A DNA stretch of 64,000 nt. Source: Nocardioides gansuensis. GTDB lineage: Bacteria > Actinomycetota > Actinomycetes > Propionibacteriales > Nocardioidaceae. Location: NCBI RefSeq assembly GCF_003076135.1, contig NZ_QDGZ01000002.1, positions 434,001 through 498,000 of the forward strand, read 5' to 3'. Numbering within the stretch: position 1 is the stretch's first letter; each line of letters starts with the position of its first letter. This document shows positions 53,142 to 60,999 of this stretch, in pieces. The position numbers and the translations under genes are program-made. Below the pieces are notes generated by a model that was not told the origin of the DNA, did not search any database, and saw only the letters and a list, made by a program, of their open reading frames with translations.

Positions 53142-54539
53142 ATGCAGGACGACCTACACATCGAGCCGTTCATCCACCTCGTCGACGTCACGCACGACGC
53201 CGCCCTGGTCGCCTGGGGTGGGTTCCACTTCAGGCGGGACCGGGTGCGGGACCGCTGGGACATCGTCGACGACCAGGACCTGCAGGAGAGCTGCGGCAGG
53301 CACACGTGCATCGGGCACGCCGCGGAGTCCTTCGGACCGACGGTCGTCGAGGTCCTCGACGCCGGGCGCGGCCGGGTCCTCTCCAGGGCGCACAGCGACG
53401 CCACCTGGACGTGGGTCCGTGACCTGGAGCCCGACACCGACTACCGCTACCGCGTCCTCGTCGACGGACGCGAGTGGGCGGCCGGCGAGCGCTGGGACTG
53501 GGTCGAGGACCGCCGCGGCGGCTACGACCTGGCGCCGGCGGGGCTCTCCTACGACCTGCGGTTCCGGACGTGGCCGGAGCCCCATGCGGAGACCCCGCCG
53601 CTGCGGTTCATCGCCCTCGGCGACTACGGGGTCGGCATCCGCTCGGACTCGGAGTCCAGCCGGCGGCAGCGGCGGATCGCCGAGGTGCTCGACCGGTTCG
53701 TGGCCGACCACGACGTCCGCTTCGTCGTCTCGCTCGGCGACAACATCTATCAGGGCGAGCAGGGCGCGGTGGACGACGAGAGCGGCGGCGAGGACGACGA
53801 CTGGTACTCCAGCTTCTTCCAGCCCTACCGCTACGCGCTCGCGCGGGTCCCGTTCTTCCCCGCCATCGGCAACCACGACACGACCGACACGGAGGGAGCG
53901 GACGACCGCGCGCAGATGGAGGACAACTTCCACCTTGCCGAGCGCTTCCGCTCCCCCGGACGCGACTGCATCGAGCCGGGCCTGTTCTACCGGGTCCGCT
54001 ACGGCCGGGACCTCGAGCTGGTCTGCATCGACTCCTCGCAGGACCCCGAGGAGGGCGTCCACCGGCACTTCCAGGCCGGGGACCAGCTCGAGTGGTTGCG
54101 CGAGGTCTTCTCGGCGCCCGACGTGCGCTGGCGCATCCCCTTCTCCCACCACCCGGTCTACTGCGCGGGCCCCTCGCACGATGACGACTCCGAGATGCTC
54201 GAGACGCTGGATCCCTTGTTCGCCACCGCCGACGTGCGCCTCGTGCTGGCCGGGCACGAGCACAACTTCCAGATCGGCCGGGTCGACCGCCGTACGTATG
54301 TGGTCTCAGGAGCCGGCGGCCAGGTGCGCGACGAGGCGCCGGCCCGGCTGGGCGAGAAGGGCGTCGAGGCCTGGGCGGCCCACGCCCACCTCCTGGTCGT
54401 CGACGTCGACGGTGACCGCGCCCGGCTGACCCCGGTGTCCGGACTGCTCGGCGACGGCTCGCCCCACCTGATGACCGCCCTGGACGCCCAGAACAAGGTC
54501 GTCCGTCCGCCCTACGACGTCGACGCTGCGTCCGATTGA
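53142..54539 (+). CDS. metallophosphoesterase (purple acid phosphatase-like)
   Basis: The 465-residue protein has an N-terminal Fn3-like sandwich (about 1-140) and a calcineurin-type domain with ALGDYGVG, SLGDNIYQ, IGNHDTTD, FSHHP and AGHEHNFQ, a complete set of metal ligands. No signal peptide is evident although relatives are often secreted. AGAGGGAG precedes the ATG. Substrate unknown. It is divergent from the LigD-like gene. Confidence 0.88.
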   Translation: MQDDLHIEPFIHLVDVTHDAALVAWGGFHFRRDRVRDRWDIVDDQDLQESCGRHTCIGHAAESFGPTVVEVLDAGRGRVLSRAHSDATWTWVRDLEPDTDYRYRVLVDGREWAAGERWDWVEDRRGGYDLAPAGLSYDLRFRTWPEPHAETPPLRFIALGDYGVGIRSDSESSRRQRRIAEVLDRFVADHDVRFVVSLGDNIYQGEQGAVDDESGGEDDDWYSSFFQPYRYALARVPFFPAIGNHDTTDTEGADDRAQMEDNFHLAERFRSPGRDCIEPGLFYRVRYGRDLELVCIDSSQDPEEGVHRHFQAGDQLEWLREVFSAPDVRWRIPFSHHPVYCAGPSHDDDSEMLETLDPLFATADVRLVLAGHEHNFQIGRVDRRTYVVSGAGGQVRDEAPARLGEKGVEAWAAHAHLLVVDVDGDRARLTPVSGLLGDGSPHLMTALDAQNKVVRPPYDVDAASD

Positions 54540-54616
54540 CATAACGTCACCCGAATGCCGGCCGAACCGACGGGTACCGCTTTCCTCAGGACACTGTCAA
54601 GTACAGGGAGCTACCC

Positions 54617-55348
54617 ATGAAGCTTCACTTGCCGCACAGAGAACGACATCGCGAGCACGGGGCGCACGAGAGTGGCTACGAGCGCGGGTCGCACGAAACT
54701 GACTACGAGCACCGGTCGCACGCGACTGATGACGAGCACGGGTCGCACGAGACCTACCACGACGACTCCGACACCAGTCAAGCAACACCGGCCATGGACC
54801 GCCACGCCGTCGTCGCGCGGGAGCGCGCGGAGTACGGCGGCATCAAGTGGGGTTCTGCGTTCTTCGGCTGGCTCACCGCCATGGGCACCGCCCTCATCCT
54901 GACCGCGGTCCTAGCCGCGGCGGGTGCCGCGGTCGGCCTCAGCACCGGCCTCGAGGAGTCGGACGCCCGGCGGAACGCCGAGACCGTGGGGATCGCCGGC
55001 GGCATCGCGCTGCTGGTGGTCCTCTTCGTGGCCTACTTCGCAGGCGGCTACGTCGCCGGCAGGATGGCACGCTTCGACGGCGCCAAGCAGGGCCTGGCCG
55101 TGTGGCTGTGGGCGCTCATCATCGCCATCGTGGTGGCCGTTGTGGCTGCGGTCGCCGGCACCGAGTATGACGTGATGGCCGAGCTCAACGGCTTCCCGAG
55201 GATCCCGATCAGCGAGGGCGACCTGACCACCGGCGGCCTCGTCGCCGCGGTGCTCGCCGTGGTGGCGAGCCTCGGTGGCGCCGTCCTGGGCGGCCTCACG
55301 GGCATGCGCTTCCACCGCAAGGTCGACCGCGCCGGCTGGGACTGGTGA
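54617..55348 (+). CDS. membrane protein with His/Glu-rich tandem-repeat N-terminus
   Basis: A 243-residue protein. Residues about 10-55 are hydrophilic 9-residue repeats of the type E-x-G/R-S-H-x-T-x-x, rich in His, Glu and Asp. After them come four hydrophobic helices (WLTAMGTALILTAVLAAAGAAVGLS, GIAGGIALLVVLFVAYFAGGYVAG, LAVWLWALIIAIVVAVVAAVAG, LVAAVLAVVASLGGAVLGGLTG). The membrane part resembles actinobacterial YrzE/TIGR04086-like families. The repeats may bind metals. Confidence 0.72.
   Translation: MKLHLPHRERHREHGAHESGYERGSHETDYEHRSHATDDEHGSHETYHDDSDTSQATPAMDRHAVVARERAEYGGIKWGSAFFGWLTAMGTALILTAVLAAAGAAVGLSTGLEESDARRNAETVGIAGGIALLVVLFVAYFAGGYVAGRMARFDGAKQGLAVWLWALIIAIVVAVVAAVAGTEYDVMAELNGFPRIPISEGDLTTGGLVAAVLAVVASLGGAVLGGLTGMRFHRKVDRAGWDW
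54680..54760 (+). repeat. three tandem 27-bp units within the His/Glu-rich membrane protein gene
   Basis: Units begin at 54680, 54707 and 54734; each starts GAGC(A/G)C and contains GGTCGCACG. They encode ERGSHETDY, EHRSHATDD and EHGSHETYH; a partial fourth (HGAHESGY) lies upstream. Confidence 0.8.
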
Positions 55349-55352
55349 TTCG

Positions 55353-56060
55353 CTAGGACGCCGCCACGAGCACGCCGATCTTGTCGATCCGGTGCTCGGG
55401 GTTGTCGAACTCGTCTGCCCAGTAGTTGCCCTCGGCGTGGTCCTCGATCGTGCGACACGTGGAGAGCGTGATCATCGCGCGGGATGGTGCCACGCCGGGG
55501 CGGCCCGGCACCGCGGCGCGCTGCTCCCTCAAGGAGCGCGCGCTGCGGAACGACGTGATCCGGGTCGTCGTGATCCGGTAGGTGTAGCGCACTCCCCCCG
55601 CGACGACGTACACCTTGTCGCCCCGCCGCAGGTCCGGCAGGTAGCGGAAGGCCTGCGTCGAGGAGAGCCGGTGGGCGGTGACCTGGTAGTTGCCGATGCC
55701 ACCCGGGCCGGTGCCCCCGCGGGGTCCGTGCGGGCTGGCGGCCACGCCCCGGTTCTGGATCTCCGTGCCGGGGCCGTCGTCGGTGTAGCCGCGGTAGGGC
55801 ACCACGGGGAGGTGCCGGATCGCCAGCCGCGGGATGCTCAGGAGTGCACGCCGCGGGGCTCCGTCGCTGGCCATCGACTCACGACGCGGCGTCGTCGGCG
55901 GTGCGGTGGGCGACGCCTTGCTCGCTTCGCTTCCGTCGTACGACGGCCTCGGCGGCGCCGGCGCGGGTCCGCTCCCCTGCCCCGAGCACCCGGAGAGGAG
56001 GGCCGCCAGCAGCAGCCCACCCGCGTGGAGAAGAGCGCGGCGCGTGGTGCCGACCTGCAT
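55353..56060 (-). CDS. sortase (class E/F-like) with lipoprotein signal
   Basis: A 235-residue sortase. The signal sequence ends in LLAALLSGC, a lipobox, so C25 may be lipidated. The catalytic domain shows the His in YQVTAHRLSS, the Cys in ITLSTCRT and the Arg in EHRIDKIG. Sortases cleave a surface-protein sorting motif and attach the protein to the cell wall. No sorting substrate or pilin gene is adjacent. A TAGCCT -10 element sits 7 nt before the ATG. Confidence 0.85.
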   Translation of the reverse strand: MQVGTTRRALLHAGGLLLAALLSGCSGQGSGPAPAPPRPSYDGSEASKASPTAPPTTPRRESMASDGAPRRALLSIPRLAIRHLPVVPYRGYTDDGPGTEIQNRGVAASPHGPRGGTGPGGIGNYQVTAHRLSSTQAFRYLPDLRRGDKVYVVAGGVRYTYRITTTRITSFRSARSLREQRAAVPGRPGVAPSRAMITLSTCRTIEDHAEGNYWADEFDNPEHRIDKIGVLVAAS

Positions 56061-56067
56061 ACCCTCG

Positions 56068-56073
56068 AGGCTA
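56068..56073 (-). promoter_or_regulatory. -10 element of a probable leaderless promoter for the sortase gene
   Basis: TAGCCT on the minus strand, 7 nt, then the ATG at 56060. Confidence 0.5.
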
Positions 56074-56118
56074 CGTGCCCGGGATCGGGTCCAGGGACCC
56101 TGCCTCGGCGCTCCTGCG

Positions 56119-56124
56119 TACGGT
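56119..56124 (+). promoter_or_regulatory. -10 element of a probable leaderless promoter for the PLP enzyme gene
   Basis: TACGGT, 6 nt, then the GTG at 56131; no ribosome site. Confidence 0.45.
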
Positions 56125-56130
56125 AGCGCC

Positions 56131-57141
56131 GTGACCACACCCCGCCTCGTCGTCGAGGAAGAGCTCCTCCGCCGCAACATCGACCGGGTCGCGGTCGGCG
56201 CACGTGTCGCGGGCGTTGCGTTGCGGCCGCACGTGAAGACCCACAAGTGCCTGGAGATCGCCCGCCTCCAGGTGGCGGCCGGCGCCACGGGCGTCACCGT
56301 CGCGACCGTCGGTGAGGCCGAGGTGTTCGTGCACGCGGGGTTCGACGACGTGCTCGTGGCCTACCCGCTCTGGCTCGACGACGACCGGGCCACACGGCTG
56401 GCCCGCCTCGCGGGACGCGCCAGGAACGCGATCGGCGTCGACTGCACCGAGTCCGCCGCGCGCGCCCGGGCGATGCTGCCCGACGTCGAGCTGATGGTGG
56501 AGATCGACAGCGGCCACCACCGCACGGGGTGCGCTCCCGGCGACGTGGGCGAGGTCGCCGCCGCCGGTGGGGTGCGGGGGGCCTTCACGTTCCCTGGCCA
56601 CTCCTACTCCCCCGACGGCGGCAGCGGCGCCGCGGCCGACGAGGCACGGGCCCTGGCAGAGGCCGGGAAGGCGCTCGTCGCTGCCGGAGTGGAGGCACCG
56701 GTGCTCAGCGGCGGCTCGACACCCAGCCTCGCGCACACCGACACCGGCGTGGTGACGGAGTTGCGTCCCGGCGTCTACGTCCTCGGTGACGCCCAGCAGT
56801 GGGAGCTCGGGTCCTGCTCCCCGGACGACATCGCGCTGACCTGCCACGCGACGGTCGTGAGCCTGGCCGGCGGCCGGGTCGTCGTGGACGCCGGCAGCAA
56901 GGTCCTCGGCGCCGACCGCGCGGCGTACTCCACCGGCTTCGGCCGCCTGCTCGACCACCCGGACGCCCGGATCGTGATGCTCTCGGAGCACCACGCGGTC
57001 ATCGAGATGGCCGAGCGACCTCCGCTCGGCACCACCCTGCGGCTGGTGCCCAACCACGTGTGCAACGCGGTCAACCTGGCCGACGAGCTCTGGGTGGGCG
57101 ACCAGCGCTGGAGCGTCGCGGCGCGGGGCCGCAACGGCTAG
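56131..57141 (+). CDS. DSD1-type PLP enzyme (D-serine dehydratase/D-threonine aldolase-like)
   Basis: A 336-residue fold-III PLP enzyme. VALRPHVKTHKCLEIARLQ carries the PLP lysine; VATVGEAEVFVHAGFDDVLVAYPL follows. The C-terminal beta domain holds the metal-site-like segment LSEHHAVIEM and VPNHVCNAVN, typical of zinc-containing D-serine dehydratase/D-threonine aldolase. It would degrade a D-amino acid or 3-hydroxy-D-amino acid. It is divergent from the sortase. Confidence 0.85.
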   Translation: MTTPRLVVEEELLRRNIDRVAVGARVAGVALRPHVKTHKCLEIARLQVAAGATGVTVATVGEAEVFVHAGFDDVLVAYPLWLDDDRATRLARLAGRARNAIGVDCTESAARARAMLPDVELMVEIDSGHHRTGCAPGDVGEVAAAGGVRGAFTFPGHSYSPDGGSGAAADEARALAEAGKALVAAGVEAPVLSGGSTPSLAHTDTGVVTELRPGVYVLGDAQQWELGSCSPDDIALTCHATVVSLAGGRVVVDAGSKVLGADRAAYSTGFGRLLDHPDARIVMLSEHHAVIEMAERPPLGTTLRLVPNHVCNAVNLADELWVGDQRWSVAARGRNG

Positions 57142-57157
57142 CCGGCCGGCGCCCGCC

Positions 57158-57163
57158 TACGAT
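57158..57163 (+). promoter_or_regulatory. -10 element of a probable leaderless promoter for the cyclophilin gene
   Basis: TACGAT, 7 nt, then the ATG at 57171. Confidence 0.45.
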
Positions 57164-57170
57164 CTGCCCC

Positions 57171-57875
57171 ATGCTGACCCGACGCCTCTCCGCCACCTCG
57201 GCCCTCGCCGTTCTCTCCCTCGCCGTGCTCACCGCTTGTGGCACCGAAGATGGGGACCAGCCGGCCGACGCCGCCACGGAGACGACCACCGACGCCTCGG
57301 CCGACGCGGGCACCGTGCAGTGCGACTACCCGGCCGACGGGACCGAGCCCGCCCGCGAGGTCGAGCCGCCGTCCAGCGAGGCCCAGGCGACGGGGACCGT
57401 CCCGGTCGCGGTGAGCACCAACGTCGGCGACTTCAGCCTCACGCTGGACGCCGAGAGCACGCCCTGCACGGTGCACTCCTTCGTCTCCCTGGCGGAGCAG
57501 GGGTTCTACGACGACACCCCGTGCCCGCGGCTGGCCAACGCACCCGGCTTCGGCATCCTGCAGTGCGGTGACCCGAGCGGCACCACCGCGGGCGGCCCGG
57601 GCTACACCTTCGCCGACGAGCTCACCGGCGAGGAGAACTACCCCGCCGGCACGCTCGCGATGGCGAACGCCGGAGCGGACACCAACGGCTCGCAGTTCTT
57701 CTTCGTCTTCGCCGACACGCAGCTCTCCCCCGACTACACCGTCTTCGGGACGTTCGACGAGGCCGGCATCAAGCTGATGGAGAAGGTCGCGGAGAAGGGT
57801 GACGACGGCTCCAACCCGGCCGGCGGCGGCGCCCCCAACCAGCCCGTCACCATCGAGAGCGTCACGGTCGGCTGA
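57171..57875 (+). CDS. exported cyclophilin-type peptidyl-prolyl isomerase (lipoprotein)
   Basis: A 234-residue protein. The signal peptide ends in lipobox LAVLTAC. The cyclophilin domain runs from about 85 (VAVSTNVGDFSLTLDAESTPCTVHSFVSLAEQGFYDDTPC) through GTLAMANAGADTNGSQFFFVF (active-site region) to FGTFDEAG. It would assist folding of exported proteins on the outer face of the membrane. Arg of the FHR motif is replaced (PCPRL), but the rest is intact. Confidence 0.88.
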   Translation: MLTRRLSATSALAVLSLAVLTACGTEDGDQPADAATETTTDASADAGTVQCDYPADGTEPAREVEPPSSEAQATGTVPVAVSTNVGDFSLTLDAESTPCTVHSFVSLAEQGFYDDTPCPRLANAPGFGILQCGDPSGTTAGGPGYTFADELTGEENYPAGTLAMANAGADTNGSQFFFVFADTQLSPDYTVFGTFDEAGIKLMEKVAEKGDDGSNPAGGGAPNQPVTIESVTVG

Positions 57876-57878
57876 CCG

Positions 57879-58319
57879 CTAGCCCCTCGACTCGAGGAGG
57901 GACTTGAGGCGCGCGAGGTCCTTCGACGTCGCCCGCGTCATCGCCTTCTCCAGCACCGGAGCGCCGAAGCGCGCGAAGCCGCTCGGCTCCCCGGTGTTGT
58001 TGAGCGTCATCCGGGTGCCGCCCTCGACGGGCTCCCAGCCGTACGTCGTGCGCATCGGGAACGGTCCCTGTGCGGTCTCCATCACCAGCCGCCGGTCGGG
58101 CACCAGCTCGGTGACCTCGTAGGTGTAGGCGATCCGCCTGCCGAGAAACTGCGCGACGAAGTCCATCCGCGAGCCCACCCGCACGGGCGGCTCGGTGCGC
58201 CACTCCACCGACCTGATGTTGACGTACCACTCGGGTGCGTTGGTCGGGTCGCCCGCGTACGCCGCGACCTCGGGGACCGGCCGGGCGATGACCGTCTCGA
58301 CGGTGACGTCGACAGCCAT
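57879..58319 (-). CDS. SRPBCC-family (polyketide cyclase/dehydrase-like) protein
   Basis: A 146-residue START-like domain: VTVETVIARPVPEVAAYAGDPTNAPEW at the start, TYGWEPVEGGTRMTLNNTG in the middle and a C-terminal amphipathic helix. Such proteins bind hydrophobic ligands. The start lies 5 bp after the OsmC gene, so the two are one operon. Ligand unknown. Confidence 0.85.
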   Translation of the reverse strand: MAVDVTVETVIARPVPEVAAYAGDPTNAPEWYVNIRSVEWRTEPPVRVGSRMDFVAQFLGRRIAYTYEVTELVPDRRLVMETAQGPFPMRTTYGWEPVEGGTRMTLNNTGEPSGFARFGAPVLEKAMTRATSKDLARLKSLLESRG

Positions 58320-58324
58320 GCCGC

Positions 58325-58750
58325 TCAGCTGTGCTCATAGGTGATCGGCGCGCCGATCTGGACCGTACGGCCGACGGTGCAGAGCCGGTCGCGGGACTGC
58401 TCGACGGCCCGCGGGAGCGCTGCGCGGGCCGCGTCGCCCTCGGGCCCCTTGGGGAAGACGACGTCGAGGGAGACCCGGAGCCCGGTGAGGTGGTTGCCCT
58501 GCTCGTCGCGCACCTTGTCGCCGCTCGCGTCCACCTCGAACGTCGTGGCCACCGCACGCTTGCGGGTGATGAACTCGACGTCCAGCGCGGTGCAGCTGGC
58601 GATCGCGGCGAGCAGCAGCTCGACCGGGGTGAAGTCGGGATCGTCGCCGCCGACTCCGATGAAGGTCTCGCCACCCCGCTCGTTGGTGGCCTTGTAGCGG
58701 GCCTCGCCGATCTTGGTCAGGTGGATGCTGCGCAAGGAGTCGTCGCTCAT
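58325..58750 (-). CDS. OsmC-family protein
   Basis: A 141-residue OsmC/Ohr-fold protein with two reactive cysteines, C53 (LAAIASCTALDVEF) and C124 (DRLCTVGRT). Family members reduce organic hydroperoxides, or act as YhfA-like OsmC proteins. CAGGCT lies 7 nt before the ATG and may be a weak leaderless -10. It is divergent from sbcD. Confidence 0.87.
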   Translation of the reverse strand: MSDDSLRSIHLTKIGEARYKATNERGGETFIGVGGDDPDFTPVELLLAAIASCTALDVEFITRKRAVATTFEVDASGDKVRDEQGNHLTGLRVSLDVVFPKGPEGDAARAALPRAVEQSRDRLCTVGRTVQIGAPITYEHS

Positions 58751-58807
58751 GGGCGCCAGCCTGCCAGAGGCGCGGCGCGCGTCCGACCGGATGTCGGTGC
58801 TCCGACC

Positions 58808-58813
58808 TAGGTT
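58808..58813 (+). promoter_or_regulatory. -10 element of a probable leaderless promoter for sbcD
   Basis: TAGGTT, 6 nt, then the ATG at 58820. Confidence 0.5.
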
Positions 58814-58819
58814 CGTCCC

Positions 58820-59974
58820 ATGCGCATCCTGCACACCTCTGACTGGCACCTGGGCCGGTCCTTCCATCGGGAGGACCTGCTCGGCCACCAGGGTGCATAC
58901 GTCGACCACGTGATCGACGTGGTGGAGCGCGAGCAGGTCGACCTGGTGCTCCTGGCCGGCGACGTCTACGACCGGGCCCTCCCCCACGTCGACGCCGTCC
59001 GGCTGGCCGACGAGGCGTTCGCGCGGCTAGCGCGCTCCCGGGCCAGGGTGGTGGTGACGAGCGGCAACCACGACTCCGCCCAGCGGCTCGGCTTCGGCTC
59101 CCGGCTGATGGACGCCGCGGGGGTCTTCGTCCGCACCTCGGCAGCCGATGTCGGACGACCTGTCGTGCTCGAGGACGCGCACGGACCCGTCGCCGTGCAC
59201 GGCCTCCCCTACCTCGACCCCGGTGCGCTCCGCGAGCCGTGGGACCTGCCCGTGCGCTCCCACCAGGCGGCGCTCGCCGAGGCCATGAGCCGGGTCCGCC
59301 GTGACCTGGCGGCCAGGCCCGGGGTGCGCTCCGTGGTGCTCGCCCATGCCTTCGTGGCCGGCGCCGAGCCCTCCGACTCCGAGCGCGACATCAGCGTGGG
59401 CGGCGTCTCTCGGGTGGCGACGACGGTCTTCGACGGCGTCGACTACACCGCGCTCGGCCACGTCCACGGCAGCCAGGTGCTCGGCGACTCGATCCGCTAC
59501 AGCGGCTCCCCCCTCGCGTTCTCGTTCTCCGAGGCCGACCAGGTGAAGGGCTCCTGGCTGGTCGACCTCGGCCCGACGGGCGTCGACACCGCCGAGTTCG
59601 TGCCGGCTCCCGTGCCGCGCCCGCTGGCCCGGCTGACCGGCACGCTCGAGGAGCTGCTGACCCGCGCCGACCTCGCAGGCCACGAGGACTCCTGGGTCCA
59701 GGCGACCCTCACCGACGCGACGCGGCCGCTCCAGGCCATGGACCAGCTCCGCCGGCGCTTCCCGCACACGCTGGTGCTCCAGTTCGCGCCCACGCAGCCG
59801 ACGGCCACCACGCCGATGGCCAGGCCCACCGGGCGCAGTGACCACGAGATCACCCTCGACTTCGTCGCCGACCTGCGCGGGGCACCCGCCACCCCCGAGG
59901 AGTCCAGCCTGCTGCGTGACGCGGTGGAGGCCTGCTGTGGGGACCCCGAGCAGGACCAGGCGCCACGGATATAG
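58820..59974 (+). CDS. sbcD: exonuclease subunit SbcD
   Basis: The 384-residue Mre11-type nuclease has all metal motifs: TSDWHLGRS, LLAGDVYDRA, TSGNHDSA, LAHAFV and LGHVHGSQ. With SbcC it cuts hairpins and protein-blocked ends. The usual downstream partner sbcC is absent: the next gene is an FkbM methyltransferase starting 8 bp after the stop. The sbcD C-terminus looks complete. Confidence 0.93.
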   Translation: MRILHTSDWHLGRSFHREDLLGHQGAYVDHVIDVVEREQVDLVLLAGDVYDRALPHVDAVRLADEAFARLARSRARVVVTSGNHDSAQRLGFGSRLMDAAGVFVRTSAADVGRPVVLEDAHGPVAVHGLPYLDPGALREPWDLPVRSHQAALAEAMSRVRRDLAARPGVRSVVLAHAFVAGAEPSDSERDISVGGVSRVATTVFDGVDYTALGHVHGSQVLGDSIRYSGSPLAFSFSEADQVKGSWLVDLGPTGVDTAEFVPAPVPRPLARLTGTLEELLTRADLAGHEDSWVQATLTDATRPLQAMDQLRRRFPHTLVLQFAPTQPTATTPMARPTGRSDHEITLDFVADLRGAPATPEESSLLRDAVEACCGDPEQDQAPRI

Positions 59975-59975
59975 T
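59970..59975 (+). promoter_or_regulatory. -10 element of a probable leaderless promoter for the FkbM gene
   Basis: TATAGT overlaps the sbcD stop codon, and the GTG at 59983 follows after 7 nt. It would give the glycosylation genes their own promoter. Confidence 0.5.
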
Positions 59976-59982
59976 GCCGCGC

Positions 59983-60999
59983 GTGACCGGGGAACAGTTC
60001 ATCTCATACGCTCAGAACCGCGAGGACGTCGTGCTCTGGCGGGCGCTGGGCAATGTCCAGAACGGGCGCTACGTCGAGATCGGGGCCAACGACCCGGTCC
60101 AGGACTCGATCACCAAGGCCTTCTATGACCGTGGCTGGACGGGGCTGGTGGTCGAGCCCGATCCGGTGTTCGCGGGCCGGGTCCGGAGGGCCCGCCCCCT
60201 CGACCACGTCGTCGAGGCGGCCGTGACCTCGGCAGGTGACACGGTGACGCTCCACCGGGCGCCCGGCACCGGCATGTCCTCGCTGGTCGATTCTGTCGGC
60301 GTAGCCAACGCCAAGCGCGGCATCACAGTGAAGGACCTGGAGGTGCGCGGGGCGAGACTCGACGTGCTGGTTGAAGAGGCCGGTCTGGCGCACACACCGG
60401 TCCACTTCCTGATGGTGGACGTGGAGGGTGCCGAGGCCGATGTCCTCGCCAGCGTCGACCTCCGTGCCTGGCGGCCCTGGGTGCTGGTGATCGAGGCGAC
60501 CGAGCCCAACTCAACCCGATCGACCCGCGACCGGTGGGAGCCCGGGGTGCTCGCGGCGGGCTACACGTTCTGCCTGTTTGACGGCGTCTCATGCTTCTAC
60601 GTCGCCGACGAGCATGCCGCGACCCTCCGCGAGCCGCTCAGCTATCCTGCATGTGCGCTCGACCACTTCATTGACCGCGAGGTCGCGGACCTCGGGAGGC
60701 GCCTGGCCGAGTCCGAGGGCCATCTGCGCCACTGGCGCTCAAAGGCCCTTCGCGCCTGGGGGGCGGGGGTGGGCCGCGCTCCCACAGAGAACGCGTGGTT
60801 GCTGGAGCGCAGCCAGTTGCTGCAGCGTGTCAATGAACTGACCCAGCGCACCGACAAGCAAGCCGAGCGGATCAAGGTGCTGCGGCGCAAGCTCGCCCAT
60901 GCCGAGCGTCGCTCTGTGGCAGAAGCGCCTGGGCGACAGGGCGGTTCCGCCAGCCCTCTGGCCAAGACCGCACGATCGCTGCTGGGGCGCTCCAGGTGA
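59983..60999 (+). CDS. FkbM-family methyltransferase
   Basis: A 338-residue protein. SAM-binding motifs are YVEIGANDPVQDSITKAFY near 30 and MVDVEGAEADVLASVD near 142, typical of FkbM methyltransferases, which O-methylate sugars of surface glycans. A long Arg/Lys/Leu-rich coiled-coil tail (about 235-338; QLLQRVNELTQRTDKQAERI) is an unusual addition that may bind partners. The next gene overlaps by 4 bp. Confidence 0.87.
   Translation: MTGEQFISYAQNREDVVLWRALGNVQNGRYVEIGANDPVQDSITKAFYDRGWTGLVVEPDPVFAGRVRRARPLDHVVEAAVTSAGDTVTLHRAPGTGMSSLVDSVGVANAKRGITVKDLEVRGARLDVLVEEAGLAHTPVHFLMVDVEGAEADVLASVDLRAWRPWVLVIEATEPNSTRSTRDRWEPGVLAAGYTFCLFDGVSCFYVADEHAATLREPLSYPACALDHFIDREVADLGRRLAESEGHLRHWRSKALRAWGAGVGRAPTENAWLLERSQLLQRVNELTQRTDKQAERIKVLRRKLAHAERRSVAEAPGRQGGSASPLAKTARSLLGRSR

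Noticed and set aside
54680..54760. CRISPR-like repetition
   Set aside because: The units are contiguous, in frame and encode amino-acid repeats; there are no spacers.
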